From positions 310,001-374,000 of the forward strand of contig NZ_VOOS01000001.1 of NCBI RefSeq assembly GCF_007993035.1: DNA of 64,000 nucleotides, given 5' to 3'. This document shows positions 50,586-59,939 of the stretch, one piece after another. The notes beneath the pieces are model-generated. The model had not been told where the DNA came from and searched no databases. It saw nothing but the letters and a program-made list of their open reading frames with translations. Origin of the DNA: Vicingus serpentipes. Its GTDB lineage: Bacteria > Bacteroidota > Bacteroidia > Flavobacteriales_E > Vicingaceae. Position 1 is the first letter of the stretch. Each line of letters starts with the position of its first letter. The position numbers and the translations under genes are program-made.

Positions 50586-51103
50586 GCAATTTCAAAGAAT
50601 TACTTCCAAAAATAAACACTTTTATATTTGATATTGATGGTGTTTTAACTAATGGTATGGTTATGATTATGCCAGATGGCGACCAACTAAGACAAATGAA
50701 TATTAAAGATGGTTATGCTTTGCAATATGCTGTAAAAAAAGGCTATAACATTGCGATAATTTCAGGAGGAAGTTCAGAAACTGTTCGTAAACGTTTAAAT
50801 GGACTAGGTATTACTGATGTGTTTTTAAAAGCAAGTAATAAGATTGAAATTTTTGACAACTATGTAAATGGTAAAAATATTTCAAAAGAGAATATTTTAT
50901 ATATGGGTGATGATATTCCAGATTACCCTGTAATGCAAAAAAGTGGTGTTGCTACTTGCCCTAAAAATGCAGCAATTGAAATTAAAAACATTAGCCATTA
51001 CATTTCTGATAAAAATGGTGGCGAAGGTTGTGTTAGAGATATTATAGAACAAGTATTACGTTGTCAGGGTAACTGGTTTGATAAAGATGCTCATACTTGG
51101 TAA
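50582..51103 (+). CDS. kdsC: KdsC-like HAD phosphatase (3-deoxy-D-manno-octulosonate 8-phosphate phosphatase family)
   Basis: 173 residues, C0-type HAD lacking a cap. Motif I is FDIDGVLTNG with Asp17 and Asp19, motif II IISGGSS, motif III Lys in FLKASNK, motif IV GDDIPDYPVM. In the family it removes phosphate from KDO 8-phosphate in lipopolysaccharide core synthesis, working as a tetramer. Length is typical. The residue pattern GDDIPDYPVMQKSGVATCPKNAA is close to KdsC. It is cotranscribed with the DUF2520 gene and followed directly (0-nt gap) by a VF530-like gene. KdsA and KdsB are not in the window. Confidence 0.88.
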   Translation: MSNFKELLPKINTFIFDIDGVLTNGMVMIMPDGDQLRQMNIKDGYALQYAVKKGYNIAIISGGSSETVRKRLNGLGITDVFLKASNKIEIFDNYVNGKNISKENILYMGDDIPDYPVMQKSGVATCPKNAAIEIKNISHYISDKNGGEGCVRDIIEQVLRCQGNWFDKDAHTW

Positions 51104-51331
51104 ATGACAGAAACTCAAAAAAACAATCCGTTACATGGAATAACCTTAAAAGTTGTACTTACCACTTTAGTAGATTATTATGGGTGGGAAAAACTAGGAA
51201 AGCATGTTAAAATAAATTGTTTCATTAGTAATCCTAGTATGAATTCAAGTTTAAAATTTTTACGCCAAACAGATTGGGCACGTAAAAAGGTAGAAGACTT
51301 GTACCTTGAAATTATGGAGCGCAAGATGTAA
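51104..51331 (+). CDS. VF530-family small DNA-binding protein (DUF2132)
   Basis: 75 residues. [60 protein letters not shown] covers the whole VF530 domain, a compact helical fold with proposed DNA-binding activity. It abuts the KdsC-like gene and is directly followed by a CDP-alcohol phosphatidyltransferase gene; all lie in one operon. Cellular role unknown. Confidence 0.9.
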   Translation: MTETQKNNPLHGITLKVVLTTLVDYYGWEKLGKHVKINCFISNPSMNSSLKFLRQTDWARKKVEDLYLEIMERKM

Positions 51332-52120
51332 ATGTCAAAATTAGCACCTGAGAATAAATTTATTGATCTATCTGATTATGGACGTTTTTTAGCAAGAATA
51401 TTTGCCAAATCATTAGTTAAAACATCATTTACACCAGTTCATGTTACACTGTTGTTTTTTCTTGTAGGATTGGCCGCAATTTACTGTATTCTTAATCAAT
51501 TTTACATCACTGCTCTATTCCTTTTAATATTAAAATCAATAATAGACGCTGCTGATGGCGAATTGGCTCGATTAAGACAAAAACCTTCTTATATTGGTCG
51601 GTTTTTAGATTCTAACTTGGATTTTGCATTAAATTTCGGCTTCCTTTATGCCATTCATATTGTTACCGAAAACTCCTTTGGATTAATGTTAATGGCCTTT
51701 TTTTCAATTCAATTACAAGGTACCGTTTTCAATTATTATTATACTATTCTTCGAAACAATTCTGATGGAGGTGATACAACTAGCCGCATCAAAGAATCTT
51801 CTTTTCCAAAAGCATTGCATGGCGAAAATCAACAAATAGTTAATTTTCTTTTTATTATCTATACCATCTTTTATGGTGGTTATGATAAAATCATTTTTGC
51901 AATGGATTCAAGGGCTAAAAATAAAAGTTCATTCCCTAATTGGTTTATGACATTTGTATCAATTTACGGACTTGGCTTTCAATTATTAATAATTGGAGTA
52001 ATGTTAACTTTAGGCTTAATAAATTTCATTTCTGAGTTCCTTATAATTTACAATGTATTTATATTATTGATAATCGGGGTAAGAAAAATAGTTCTTCCTC
52101 AGAAAAAATCTAGTCAATAA
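51332..52120 (+). CDS. CDP-alcohol phosphatidyltransferase family enzyme
   Basis: 262 residues with six or so hydrophobic helices. The catalytic motif D-x2-D-G-x2-A-R-x8-G-x3-D-x3-D is intact: DAADGELARLRQKPSYIGRFLDSNLD, starting near residue 72. It transfers a phosphoalcohol between a CDP-alcohol and an acceptor alcohol in the inner membrane; members make phosphatidylserine, phosphatidylinositol-type lipids or cardiolipin, and the specific lipid here is unknown. It starts immediately after the VF530 stop and ends the operon before a promoter. Confidence 0.87.
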   Translation: MSKLAPENKFIDLSDYGRFLARIFAKSLVKTSFTPVHVTLLFFLVGLAAIYCILNQFYITALFLLILKSIIDAADGELARLRQKPSYIGRFLDSNLDFALNFGFLYAIHIVTENSFGLMLMAFFSIQLQGTVFNYYYTILRNNSDGGDTTSRIKESSFPKALHGENQQIVNFLFIIYTIFYGGYDKIIFAMDSRAKNKSSFPNWFMTFVSIYGLGFQLLIIGVMLTLGLINFISEFLIIYNVFILLIIGVRKIVLPQKKSSQ

Positions 52121-52123
52121 ACT

Positions 52124-52131
52124 TATATTTG
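52124..52131 (+). promoter_or_regulatory. -7 box abutting the 6-pyruvoyl-tetrahydropterin synthase start
   Basis: TATATTTG ends 5 nt before the ATG at 52137, the same spacing as at 3424, again predicting a leaderless mRNA. Confidence 0.6.
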
Positions 52132-52136
52132 TTTTT

Positions 52137-52547
52137 ATGATTTACCTAACCAGAAGAGAACGATTTAATGCAGCCCATCGTTTGTTTAAAAAAGAATGGA
52201 GCGATGAAAAAAACTTTGAAGTTTTTGGCAAATGTTCAAACCCAAATTGGCACGGACACAACTATGAGCTTTTTGTAACCATAAAAGGAGATATAAACCC
52301 TGAAACTGGCTTTGTAGTAAACTTAAAGGTTTTAAGTAAAATAGTTCGAGAAAAAGTAATTTATAAAATAGATCATAAAAACTTAAATCTGGATGTAGAT
52401 TTTATGAAAGGTAAAATTACTTCAGCTGAAAATATTGCAATTGCAATATGGGAAGAAATTGAAAAAGATGTAAATCAATTAGATTGCCAATTACATTGTG
52501 TAAAAGTGGTTGAAACAGAAAATAACTCAATAGAATATTACGGATAA
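52137..52547 (+). CDS. 6-pyruvoyl-tetrahydropterin synthase / QueD-family protein
   Basis: 136 residues. Zinc ligands His14 (FNAAHRLF), His39 and His41 ([14 protein letters not shown]) and the catalytic Cys33 are all present, as are DHKNLN and [13 protein letters not shown] at the end. The Cys-x4/5-His-Gly-His order resembles PTPS and QueD alike. Next to folE (1-nt gap), it could convert dihydroneopterin triphosphate to 6-pyruvoyl-tetrahydropterin or to 6-carboxy-tetrahydropterin for queuosine. Other que genes are absent here, so both routes remain open. Confidence 0.88.
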   Translation: MIYLTRRERFNAAHRLFKKEWSDEKNFEVFGKCSNPNWHGHNYELFVTIKGDINPETGFVVNLKVLSKIVREKVIYKIDHKNLNLDVDFMKGKITSAENIAIAIWEEIEKDVNQLDCQLHCVKVVETENNSIEYYG

Positions 52548-52548
52548 C

Positions 52549-53175
52549 ATGAATGATATGATGAAAGAAAACAATATGGATGGGTACGAAAAAGTTGAAC
52601 AATACAACGAAAAAAAAATTGAGTCGCTATCTAAACATTATGAAAATATTATAACTGAATTAGGTGAAGATATAAACAGAGAAGGATTACAAAAAACACC
52701 AGAAAGAGTTGCTAAAGCAATGCAATACTTAACACATGGTTATGATTTAGATCCAGCAGAAATATTAAAGGGAGCAATGTTTGCTGAAAACCATGACCAC
52801 ATGGTAATTGTAAAAGACATTGAACTTTATTCTATGTGTGAGCACCACATGTTACCATTTTTTGGAAAAGCTCACATTGCTTATATTCCAAACGGTCATA
52901 TTGTTGGATTAAGTAAAATTCCTAGAGTTGTTGATGCATTTGCCAGAAGATTGCAAGTCCAAGAAAGATTAACCGATCAAATTATGAATTGTATTCAAGA
53001 AACTTTAAACCCAAAAGGTGTTGCCGTAGTAATTGAAGCTAAGCATATGTGTATGCAAATGCGTGGTATTCAAAAACAAAATTCAACAACAACAACATCT
53101 TCATTTACTGGTGCCTTTGAAAAAGATAGCACTAGAAAAGAGTTTATTGCTTTAATCTCTCACAAAATGTCATAA
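52549..53175 (+). CDS. folE: GTP cyclohydrolase I
   Basis: 208 residues. The zinc and substrate site is seen in [52 protein letters not shown] (Cys97, His100) and KHMCMQMRG (second Cys near 168). It makes dihydroneopterin triphosphate from GTP, first step of folate and tetrahydropterin synthesis. The N-terminal ~15 residues vary and a start at a later Met is possible. Operon partner of the PTPS/QueD gene, supplying its substrate. Confidence 0.96.
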   Translation: MNDMMKENNMDGYEKVEQYNEKKIESLSKHYENIITELGEDINREGLQKTPERVAKAMQYLTHGYDLDPAEILKGAMFAENHDHMVIVKDIELYSMCEHHMLPFFGKAHIAYIPNGHIVGLSKIPRVVDAFARRLQVQERLTDQIMNCIQETLNPKGVAVVIEAKHMCMQMRGIQKQNSTTTTSSFTGAFEKDSTRKEFIALISHKMS

Positions 53176-53250
53176 AACACTGTCAAACTGACTTTGTTTT
53201 ATAAAAGGAATGAGATTTGAGTATTAGAATAAAAAATAAAATTATAAAAA

Positions 53251-53988
53251 ATGGAAAATAACAATTTATTTAACGACCCTATTCAACGAACAGAAAGTAG
53301 TTTTACGGGTGAAAATGCGATTGCTAAATCATTCTTATCAAATGTGTTTGCATACATGGCATCTGCTCTAACAATAACCGGAGCTATTGCTTATTGGTTT
53401 GGTACTGATATGGATTTAATTTCTATGCTCTTTAATGCTGAAGGAGGAATGAATGCTTTAGGATATATCGTTACGTTTGCTCCTTTTGGATTTGTTTTAT
53501 TAATTTCTGCAGGGTTTCAAAAGTTTTCTTCAACAGTTCTATTAGGTTTATTTCTAATTTACTCGCTATTAATGGGATTGAGCTTAAGTACCATCTTTTT
53601 AGTTTATACTGGTAGTTCAATTTTTACTACATTTTTTATTACCGCTGCAACTTTTGCTGTTATGGCAGTTTTAGGGTATACTACTAAAACCGACTTAACC
53701 AAATTTGGTTCAATTCTAATGATGGCTTTAATTGGTATCATCATCGCAAGTGTTGTAAACATTTTTATGGGTAATGCTATGATGGATTTAATTATTAGTG
53801 TCTTAGGTGTTTTAATTTTTACAGGATTAATTGCCTACGATGTGCAAAAATTAAAAAGAATTGGAAGTGGCCAGGAATATGGGCATGAAATGACAAATAA
53901 ACTTGCAATTATGGGTGCTTTAAGTTTATATCTAGACTTTGTAAACCTATTTTTATTCATGCTTCGTTTTTTAGGAGATAGAAAATAA
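53251..53988 (+). CDS. Bax inhibitor-1/YccA-family membrane protein
   Basis: 245 residues with seven hydrophobic segments from about 27 onward (SNVFAYMASALTITGAIAYW first, LFLFMLRFLGDRK last). The C-terminal pair of Asp (LIAYDVQKLK and LYLDFVNLFLFML) are typical of the BI-1 family, in which they control a pH- and Ca2+-dependent pore. Inner-membrane protein, physiological role unclear. It stands alone, with no operon partner. Confidence 0.9.
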   Translation: MENNNLFNDPIQRTESSFTGENAIAKSFLSNVFAYMASALTITGAIAYWFGTDMDLISMLFNAEGGMNALGYIVTFAPFGFVLLISAGFQKFSSTVLLGLFLIYSLLMGLSLSTIFLVYTGSSIFTTFFITAATFAVMAVLGYTTKTDLTKFGSILMMALIGIIIASVVNIFMGNAMMDLIISVLGVLIFTGLIAYDVQKLKRIGSGQEYGHEMTNKLAIMGALSLYLDFVNLFLFMLRFLGDRK

Positions 53989-54017
53989 TCCTTGAATAGA
54001 ATTAATCTAAAATCACG

Positions 54018-54048
54018 TTGTGTTTTTCGGTTTAAAATTATACTTTTG
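54018..54048 (+). promoter_or_regulatory. Promoter of sucD
   Basis: TTG (54018-54020), 20-nt spacer, TACTTTTG (54041-54048), consistent with Bacteroidota housekeeping promoters. 5' UTR about 30 nt. Confidence 0.7.
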
Positions 54049-54083
54049 GGAAACCTTATAAATAAATAAAATACTAAGATATA

Positions 54084-54962
54084 ATGAGTGTATTAGTAAA
54101 CAAAAATTCAAAAGTTATCGTTCAAGGTTTTACTGGTGGGGAAGGAACTTTCCATGCTAGTCAAATGATTGAATATGGTACAAACGTTGTTGGTGGTGTA
54201 ACTCCTGGTAAAGGTGGTCAAAAACACTTAGACAGACCTGTGTTTAATACTGTAGAAGATGCTGTAAAAGAAACTGGTGCTGATGTTTCAATTTTATTTG
54301 TACCTCCTGCTTTTGCTTCAGATGCAATATTAGAAGCTGCTGATGCAGGTATTAAAGTAATTATCTGTATTACTGAAGGTATTCCCGTAAAAGATATGAT
54401 TCCTGTTAAGGAATATTTAAAAGATAAAGATTGTAGATTAATTGGACCTAACTGTCCTGGAGTTATGACTCCTGATGGAGCAAAAGTTGGTATTATGCCA
54501 GGTTTTATTTTTAAAGCTGGAAATATTGGTATTGTTTCTAAATCAGGTACTTTAACTTACGAAGCTGCTGACCAAGTTGTAAAAGCTGGTTTAGGAATTT
54601 CTACTGCAATTGGTATTGGTGGTGATCCAATTATTGGAACAACTACTCAAGAAGCAATTGAATTATTCATGAACGATCCAGAAACTGAAGGGATAGTAAT
54701 GATTGGTGAAATAGGTGGTAACTTAGAAGCTAACGCAGCTGAATGGATTAAAGCTAATGGCACTAAACCAGTTGTTGGTTTTATTGCTGGAGAAACTGCT
54801 CCTGCTGGTAGAACAATGGGGCATGCAGGTGCTATTGTCGGTGGTGAAAATGATACTGCTCAAGCTAAGAAAAGAATAATGAGAGAATGTGGTATTACAG
54901 TTGTTGATTCTCCTGCTGACATAGGTGCTGCTATGGCTGAATTAATGAAAGTAAACGCGTAA
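54084..54962 (+). CDS. sucD: Succinyl-CoA synthetase, alpha subunit
   Basis: 292 residues. [44 protein letters not shown] is the CoA-binding start, [21 protein letters not shown] follows, and the phosphorylated His lies in [11 protein letters not shown] near 247. It forms succinyl-CoA or regenerates ATP/GTP in the TCA cycle with SucC, which is not adjacent here. Single gene with clear promoter and terminator; the separation from sucC is common in Bacteroidota. Confidence 0.97.
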   Translation: MSVLVNKNSKVIVQGFTGGEGTFHASQMIEYGTNVVGGVTPGKGGQKHLDRPVFNTVEDAVKETGADVSILFVPPAFASDAILEAADAGIKVIICITEGIPVKDMIPVKEYLKDKDCRLIGPNCPGVMTPDGAKVGIMPGFIFKAGNIGIVSKSGTLTYEAADQVVKAGLGISTAIGIGGDPIIGTTTQEAIELFMNDPETEGIVMIGEIGGNLEANAAEWIKANGTKPVVGFIAGETAPAGRTMGHAGAIVGGENDTAQAKKRIMRECGITVVDSPADIGAAMAELMKVNA

Positions 54963-54979
54963 TTTTTTATAAAAAACTG

Positions 54980-55010
54980 AAAACCTACCTTTTTATGGTA
55001 GGTTTTTTTT
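54980..55010 (+). terminator. Terminator of sucD
   Basis: Arms AAACCTACC and GGTAGGTTT with a 7-nt loop, then eight T. Confidence 0.92.
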
Positions 55011-55023
55011 ATATCATACAACT

Positions 55024-55770
55024 ATGAAATTATTAGAAGGAAAAGTTGCTGTTATTACTGGTGCTACAAGAGGTATTGGTAAAGGTGTAGCTGAAGTTTT
55101 CGCTAAAAATGGTGCCAATATTGCTTTTACTTATGTTTCTTCAGATGAAAAAGCAAGAGTGTTTGAACAAGAGTTAAACGCATATGGAATTAAAGCAAAA
55201 GGTTACAAATCAAATGCTGCTGATTATAATGCTGCTGAAAAATTCATCAATGATGTAGTTGAAGAATTTGGTAGAATTGATGCGATTGTAAATAACGCTG
55301 GTATTACTCGCGATGGTTTATTGATGCGTATGAGTGAAGAAAATTGGGACGAGGTTATGAATGTTAACTTAAAGTCTGTTTTTAACATTACAAAAGCTGC
55401 TTTAAAAACATTATTAAAACAACGTTCTGGTTCTATTATAAACATGAGTTCAGTTGTTGGTATTGAAGGAAATGCTGGTCAATCTAATTATGCTGCTTCT
55501 AAAGCTGGTGCAATTGGGTTTACTAAATCTATAGCTCAAGAAATTGGGTCAAGAAATATTCGCTGTAATGCTATTTGCCCTGGTTTTATTGAAACTGAAA
55601 TGACTGCCGAATTAGACGAAACAGTTAAGGCTGGTTGGATTAATGATATACCAATGAAAAGAGGTGGAACACCAGAAGATGTTGCTAACGCTGCATTATT
55701 CTTGGCTTCTGATTTATCGCAATACATTACCGGACAAACATTAAATGTTTGTGGTGGAATGCAAACTTGA
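55024..55770 (+). CDS. fabG: 3-oxoacyl-ACP reductase (SDR family)
   Basis: 248 residues, classic FabG length. The cofactor loop TGATRGIGKGVAEVF, NNAGITRDGLLMRMSEENW, SSVVGIEGNAGQSNYAASKAG (catalytic Ser near 143, Tyr156, Lys160) and the end LASDLSQYITGQTLNVCGGMQT are all present. It reduces 3-oxoacyl-ACP with NADPH in fatty-acid elongation. Its start lies 14 nt after the sucD terminator, so it may depend on read-through or on a promoter within that hairpin region. Confidence 0.95.
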   Translation: MKLLEGKVAVITGATRGIGKGVAEVFAKNGANIAFTYVSSDEKARVFEQELNAYGIKAKGYKSNAADYNAAEKFINDVVEEFGRIDAIVNNAGITRDGLLMRMSEENWDEVMNVNLKSVFNITKAALKTLLKQRSGSIINMSSVVGIEGNAGQSNYAASKAGAIGFTKSIAQEIGSRNIRCNAICPGFIETEMTAELDETVKAGWINDIPMKRGGTPEDVANAALFLASDLSQYITGQTLNVCGGMQT

Positions 55771-55790
55771 TAAACAAAAATATTTATTCT

Positions 55791-55822
55791 AAAAACTGCC
55801 TTAATTTATTAAGGCAGTTTTT
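55791..55822 (+). terminator. Terminator of fabG
   Basis: Arms AAAACTGCCTTAAT and ATTAAGGCAGTTTT with a short TT loop, then T residues. Confidence 0.9.
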
Positions 55823-55861
55823 GTTTATACAAGTCAGTTTTTCTTAATACCTTAGCTATAA

Positions 55862-57019
55862 ATGAGCAAAAAACTAAACATACTATTTCTTGCATCTTGG
55901 TACCCAAATAACCTGTTACCATTTAATGGCAACTTCATCCAGAAGCATGCTCAAGCAGTATCAAAGTTTTGTAATGTTTCTGTTTTGCATATTATTGCTC
56001 ATAATCAAGACGAAAAATTTAAAATCGATACAGCAGAAAACAATAATGTTTATGAAGTGATTGTTTATTATAGAAAGATTAATAGCAACTCTCCTATTCA
56101 TCAGTTTCAAAAATTAAAAAGAAGACAAGAGGCACATTTATTAGGGTATAAAACCATCTTAGAAAAAGTAAGACATATAGATATCACCCATTTAAATGTT
56201 GTTTTCCCTGCTGGTAGTTTTGCATTATATCTTAAAAAGAAGTTCAATATTCCTTTCATAATTAGTGAAAACTGGACAGCGTTATTAGAAAACACACCAA
56301 CACAATTAGGAACCATCACAAAAAAGATTGTTCAAAAAACATTAGACAATGCCGATGTTTTATGTCCCGTTTCTGAAGATTTGAAACAGGCTTTACAAAA
56401 ATTAACAGCAAACCTTAATTATCAAATTGTTCCAAATGTGGTAAACACAAATACCTTTACTTTCAAAGAACATTCTGCAGAAAATAAGATATTACACATC
56501 TCTAATTTAAAAGACGAGCATAAAAATATAACGGGAATTTTAGATACCATAAAAGAACTAAGCAAAACTAGAAACGACTTTTTTATTACCATTGCTGGAA
56601 ATGGCGATTATCATTTTTTTAATCAATACGCATTAAAAATTGGTATCCAAGAGAACTTATTTAAAATTGAGGGAGCAAAAAGTACTGAAGAAGTTGCCCA
56701 ATTAATGCAATCACACAATTTGTTTTTATTGTATAGCAATTACGAAAACTTACCCTGTGTAATTTCTGAAGCTTTGGTAACTGGAATGCCTGTTTTAACA
56801 TCTAAAGCTGGAGGAACTGCAGAAATGATTACCGATGAAAACGGAATTGTTGTACCTCCTAAAAACAATAAAATACTATTAGAGAAGTTAAACTACATGC
56901 TCGATAATTTAGCAAACTATAATTGTAAAGAAATTTCAAAAAATGGTATCAATATATACAGCTATGAAGCTGTTGGTAAACAGTTTTTAGCTATTTACAC
57001 TAAATTGTTGAGCAAATAG
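55862..57019 (+). CDS. Glycosyltransferase family 4-like protein
   Basis: 385 residues with the GT-B fold. The N-terminal domain starts LNILFLASWYPNNLLPFNGNFIQKHAQAVSKF. The C-terminal donor-binding domain has ILHISNLKDEHKNITGILDTI and the E-x7-E pattern in SEALVTGMPVLTSKAGGTAEMI. It transfers a sugar from a nucleotide donor; the acceptor is unknown. First of five same-strand genes (glycosyltransferase, asparagine-synthetase-like, flippase, methyltransferase, hexapeptide acetyltransferase) that look like a surface-glycan modification locus. Confidence 0.88.
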   Translation: MSKKLNILFLASWYPNNLLPFNGNFIQKHAQAVSKFCNVSVLHIIAHNQDEKFKIDTAENNNVYEVIVYYRKINSNSPIHQFQKLKRRQEAHLLGYKTILEKVRHIDITHLNVVFPAGSFALYLKKKFNIPFIISENWTALLENTPTQLGTITKKIVQKTLDNADVLCPVSEDLKQALQKLTANLNYQIVPNVVNTNTFTFKEHSAENKILHISNLKDEHKNITGILDTIKELSKTRNDFFITIAGNGDYHFFNQYALKIGIQENLFKIEGAKSTEEVAQLMQSHNLFLLYSNYENLPCVISEALVTGMPVLTSKAGGTAEMITDENGIVVPPKNNKILLEKLNYMLDNLANYNCKEISKNGINIYSYEAVGKQFLAIYTKLLSK

Positions 57020-57021
57020 TT

Positions 57022-58674
57022 TTGTACGGTTTTACTATCATATACAATAGCACATCGAAATTTTCAATTGAAAATTCAAAATCGATTTCATATAAAAACC
57101 ATTCTTTTTTTTACGAGCAGAGCAGCAAGTTTTTAAACGATAAAATCTTTACTGAAACGCCTGATTTTATAATTGGTATTGATGGTGTTATTTTAAACTT
57201 ATCTCAGCTTAAAAAGCAACATAATATAATTGATTATACAGCTCTTATCATTCATTTGTTTGATTTAGACAAACAGTTTTTTAAGCAGTTTAAAGGTGAT
57301 TTTTCAGGTTTTATATTTAATAAGAATACTGAAGAGTTAATTTGTTTTACTAACCATATAGGTTCGCAAAAACTATTTTATAGCCAACTTGATAGCAGTA
57401 CTATTGTAAGTCATCGATTAGAAACAGTAACTCAATTTAGAAAAGAGAACCGTTTAAATGTTGTTGCTGCTTATGAGTTAATGACTTTTGGTGGTATGAT
57501 TGAAAACAAAACATTAGCAACAGATGTTTATCGTTTATTGGGTGGAGAGCAACTTACTGTCACTCCTACATCATTTAAAGTATCGAAATATTTAGATTTT
57601 AATTTCGTTAAAGCCACTGATACTGACAGCAAAAAAGCCATTCAAAAACTTGACGAGTTGTTTACTTCATTAATAACTCTTGAATACGAAAAAGATAAAG
57701 AATACGGTTACGAACACTTTGCAACATTAAGCGGCGGTTTAGACTCTCGAATGAATGTAATGGCTGCAAACAGAATGGGTTACCAAACACATAACTTTTG
57801 TTTTTCACAATCGAATTATGACGACCATAAAATAGCTGAACAAATTAGCAACGACCTCAATAATAAGTTTTCGTTTATCTCCTTAGATAATGCTGAATAC
57901 TTAACGCAATTGGATGAAAATATAGAAATTTATGATGGTTTAATTTTTTACTTAGCATCTGCTCATTATAACTATACACTTAACAATTTAGATAGAGAAA
58001 AATCTGGATTAATACATACCGGACAAATTGGCGATGCAATTTTAGGTGGCTTTGTTTCTTTAAGCAAACCCAACTATTTTTCATCAATGATGTCAAAAAA
58101 ATTGGAACATAAGTTAGCTCCAATTGACACTTCAAAATACGCTTCAGAAGAAACATTTAAACTTTATAACAGATTATTTAATGTAACTACGGCTGGATGC
58201 TATGTTTCATCTCATCATCAATCGTATATAGTTGCTCCGTTTTTAGATCCTGAATTTATTGCGTTGTGTTTATCCTTACATCCTAACTTAAAGAAAGAAG
58301 GAAAAATCTATTTAGAATGGATAAATAAATTAAGACCAGAAGTGGCTAAATACAAATGGGAAAAAACAGGTTTTAGACCTGATGCACAATGGAAAAACAA
58401 ATTGAGTCAGTACTCTAAAAAGGTAAAGATAACTTATTATACTGTTACTAACCAACAACATAAAACCAGTATGAATCCTTATGACTACTGGTACAACAAC
58501 AATAAAGAGGTTGCTTTATTTTTTGAGAATACTTTTAAAAATCAAATCGATTGTATAAGCAACAGCGAACTAAAAAAAGATGTGTGCTTCTTATTTGAGA
58601 CTGGAAATACCATTGAAAAGTCGATGGTTTTAACCTTACTTAGCACAATTAAAAAACTGAAAATTAAAGCTTGA
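57022..58674 (+). CDS. Asparagine-synthetase-like protein with an inactive-looking glutaminase domain
   Basis: 550 residues. The N-terminal part (1-190) aligns with the class II glutamine amidotransferase domain of AsnB: YGFTIIYN sits where MCGF is expected, so the nucleophile Cys2 is Tyr. The synthetase PP-loop is intact (ATLSGGLDSRMNVMAANRMG near 238), with TGQIGDAILGG further on. It is therefore probably an ATP-dependent amide- or adenylate-forming enzyme using ammonia or an amine rather than glutamine. Start is TTG at 57022 (2 nt after the GT stop). Within a glycan locus it may aminate a sugar acid, as in some O-antigens, but this is inference. Confidence 0.82.
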   Translation: MYGFTIIYNSTSKFSIENSKSISYKNHSFFYEQSSKFLNDKIFTETPDFIIGIDGVILNLSQLKKQHNIIDYTALIIHLFDLDKQFFKQFKGDFSGFIFNKNTEELICFTNHIGSQKLFYSQLDSSTIVSHRLETVTQFRKENRLNVVAAYELMTFGGMIENKTLATDVYRLLGGEQLTVTPTSFKVSKYLDFNFVKATDTDSKKAIQKLDELFTSLITLEYEKDKEYGYEHFATLSGGLDSRMNVMAANRMGYQTHNFCFSQSNYDDHKIAEQISNDLNNKFSFISLDNAEYLTQLDENIEIYDGLIFYLASAHYNYTLNNLDREKSGLIHTGQIGDAILGGFVSLSKPNYFSSMMSKKLEHKLAPIDTSKYASEETFKLYNRLFNVTTAGCYVSSHHQSYIVAPFLDPEFIALCLSLHPNLKKEGKIYLEWINKLRPEVAKYKWEKTGFRPDAQWKNKLSQYSKKVKITYYTVTNQQHKTSMNPYDYWYNNNKEVALFFENTFKNQIDCISNSELKKDVCFLFETGNTIEKSMVLTLLSTIKKLKIKA

Positions 58675-59924
58675 GTACCGTAAATTTCATACAATCATTT
58701 TTGCAACGAAAAGGCGGTTATGTGGTTTTCTCATCTTACTTTGCTAAGTTGATTACTTTTATTATTGCTGTTTATATTATTAGATTTATTCCAAAAGCTG
58801 AGTATGGCTTTATAGTTTATGCTAGCACCATCATTTCGTTTATTGCTCCTTTTAAAGGCTTAGGTATTCATCAAGGTTTATTAAGATTTGGTTCTATTTC
58901 TAAATCGCAACAACTTAAAAAATACTACCTCAACCAAACCTTAAAAAAAGGACTTTTATATACGCTATTGATTATTGGTGCTTTATGTGCAATCACACCT
59001 TTGTTAAGCAGCAATATGGAAGATGCTTTTTTGTACATCATCTTATTGAGTTTTCAATTAGTGAGTTTGTTGTTACTAGAAATTATAAAAATTTATTCGA
59101 GACTAATTCACCTCAATAAACTATATTCAAACATAACCATTTACAACAATATCTTTTTGCTAATAGGAGTAATTGGTGCTACTTATTTATGGGGAGCGTT
59201 AGGCTATATTGTTAGTTTAATTTCTATCCCAACAATATATAGTTTGTTTTTGATTTTCAAACTAAGATTGCTGAATTACAATAAAAATCTAACTGCGCCA
59301 GAATCGAATAAAAGCTTTTTAAGCTATGGTTTTTACATGAGTTTAGGCGGAATGTTATCTCAACTTTTATACGCTGTAGATGTTATTTTAATTGGTAATT
59401 TAATTAAAGATGCAGAAATAATTGCTCAATATAAAACTTCAAACATTATTCCTTTTAGTTTATTAATTTTACCTGTTGCTATTTTAACTAACGACTTTGT
59501 TAAAATAACAAACGAAGCAGATAAAGACAAACGTTCCATTTGGCATTATTACCTTAATTATCTTAAAATAATGAGTGTAATATGTTTAGGAATTCTTGGT
59601 ACATTTTACTTTTTCTCACAAGAAATTTTACTCATTTTTGGTAAAGAATACAGCAACGATAACAACCTCATGTTTATCTTTTCTGTGGGTGTTGTTGGGG
59701 CATTATTATTTAGAATCCCATTAGGAAATATATTATCGGCAATTGGTTGGCCAAAAATTAACGCACTTTTTTCGGTAATCGTTTTATTAATAAACATCGT
59801 TGCAGGCTATTATTGTGTAATTAATTATGGTGTAATGGGTGCTGCTTACACAACAGTTTTCTTAATGTGGTTTTCAGGAATATTATCGTTATTTGCATTA
59901 TTAAAATTTTTAAAAACCGAATAG
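58671..59924 (+). CDS. Wzx-like flippase (polysaccharide export)
   Basis: 417 residues with 12 or more hydrophobic segments (GGYVVFSSYFAKLITFIIAVYIIRFIPKAEYG first). The MATE/Wzx-type pattern AVYIIRFIPKAEYGFIVYASTII and LSYGFYMSLGGMLSQLLYAVDVILIGNL marks an O-antigen or teichoic-acid flippase. It would move lipid-linked oligosaccharide across the inner membrane. Start is TTG, overlapping the previous stop by 4 bp; a TAA one codon upstream in frame excludes an earlier start, so TTG is the only choice. Confidence 0.86.
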   Translation: MSTVNFIQSFLQRKGGYVVFSSYFAKLITFIIAVYIIRFIPKAEYGFIVYASTIISFIAPFKGLGIHQGLLRFGSISKSQQLKKYYLNQTLKKGLLYTLLIIGALCAITPLLSSNMEDAFLYIILLSFQLVSLLLLEIIKIYSRLIHLNKLYSNITIYNNIFLLIGVIGATYLWGALGYIVSLISIPTIYSLFLIFKLRLLNYNKNLTAPESNKSFLSYGFYMSLGGMLSQLLYAVDVILIGNLIKDAEIIAQYKTSNIIPFSLLILPVAILTNDFVKITNEADKDKRSIWHYYLNYLKIMSVICLGILGTFYFFSQEILLIFGKEYSNDNNLMFIFSVGVVGALLFRIPLGNILSAIGWPKINALFSVIVLLINIVAGYYCVINYGVMGAAYTTVFLMWFSGILSLFALLKFLKTE

Positions 59925-59939
59925 AACGCTTTATCTTCA

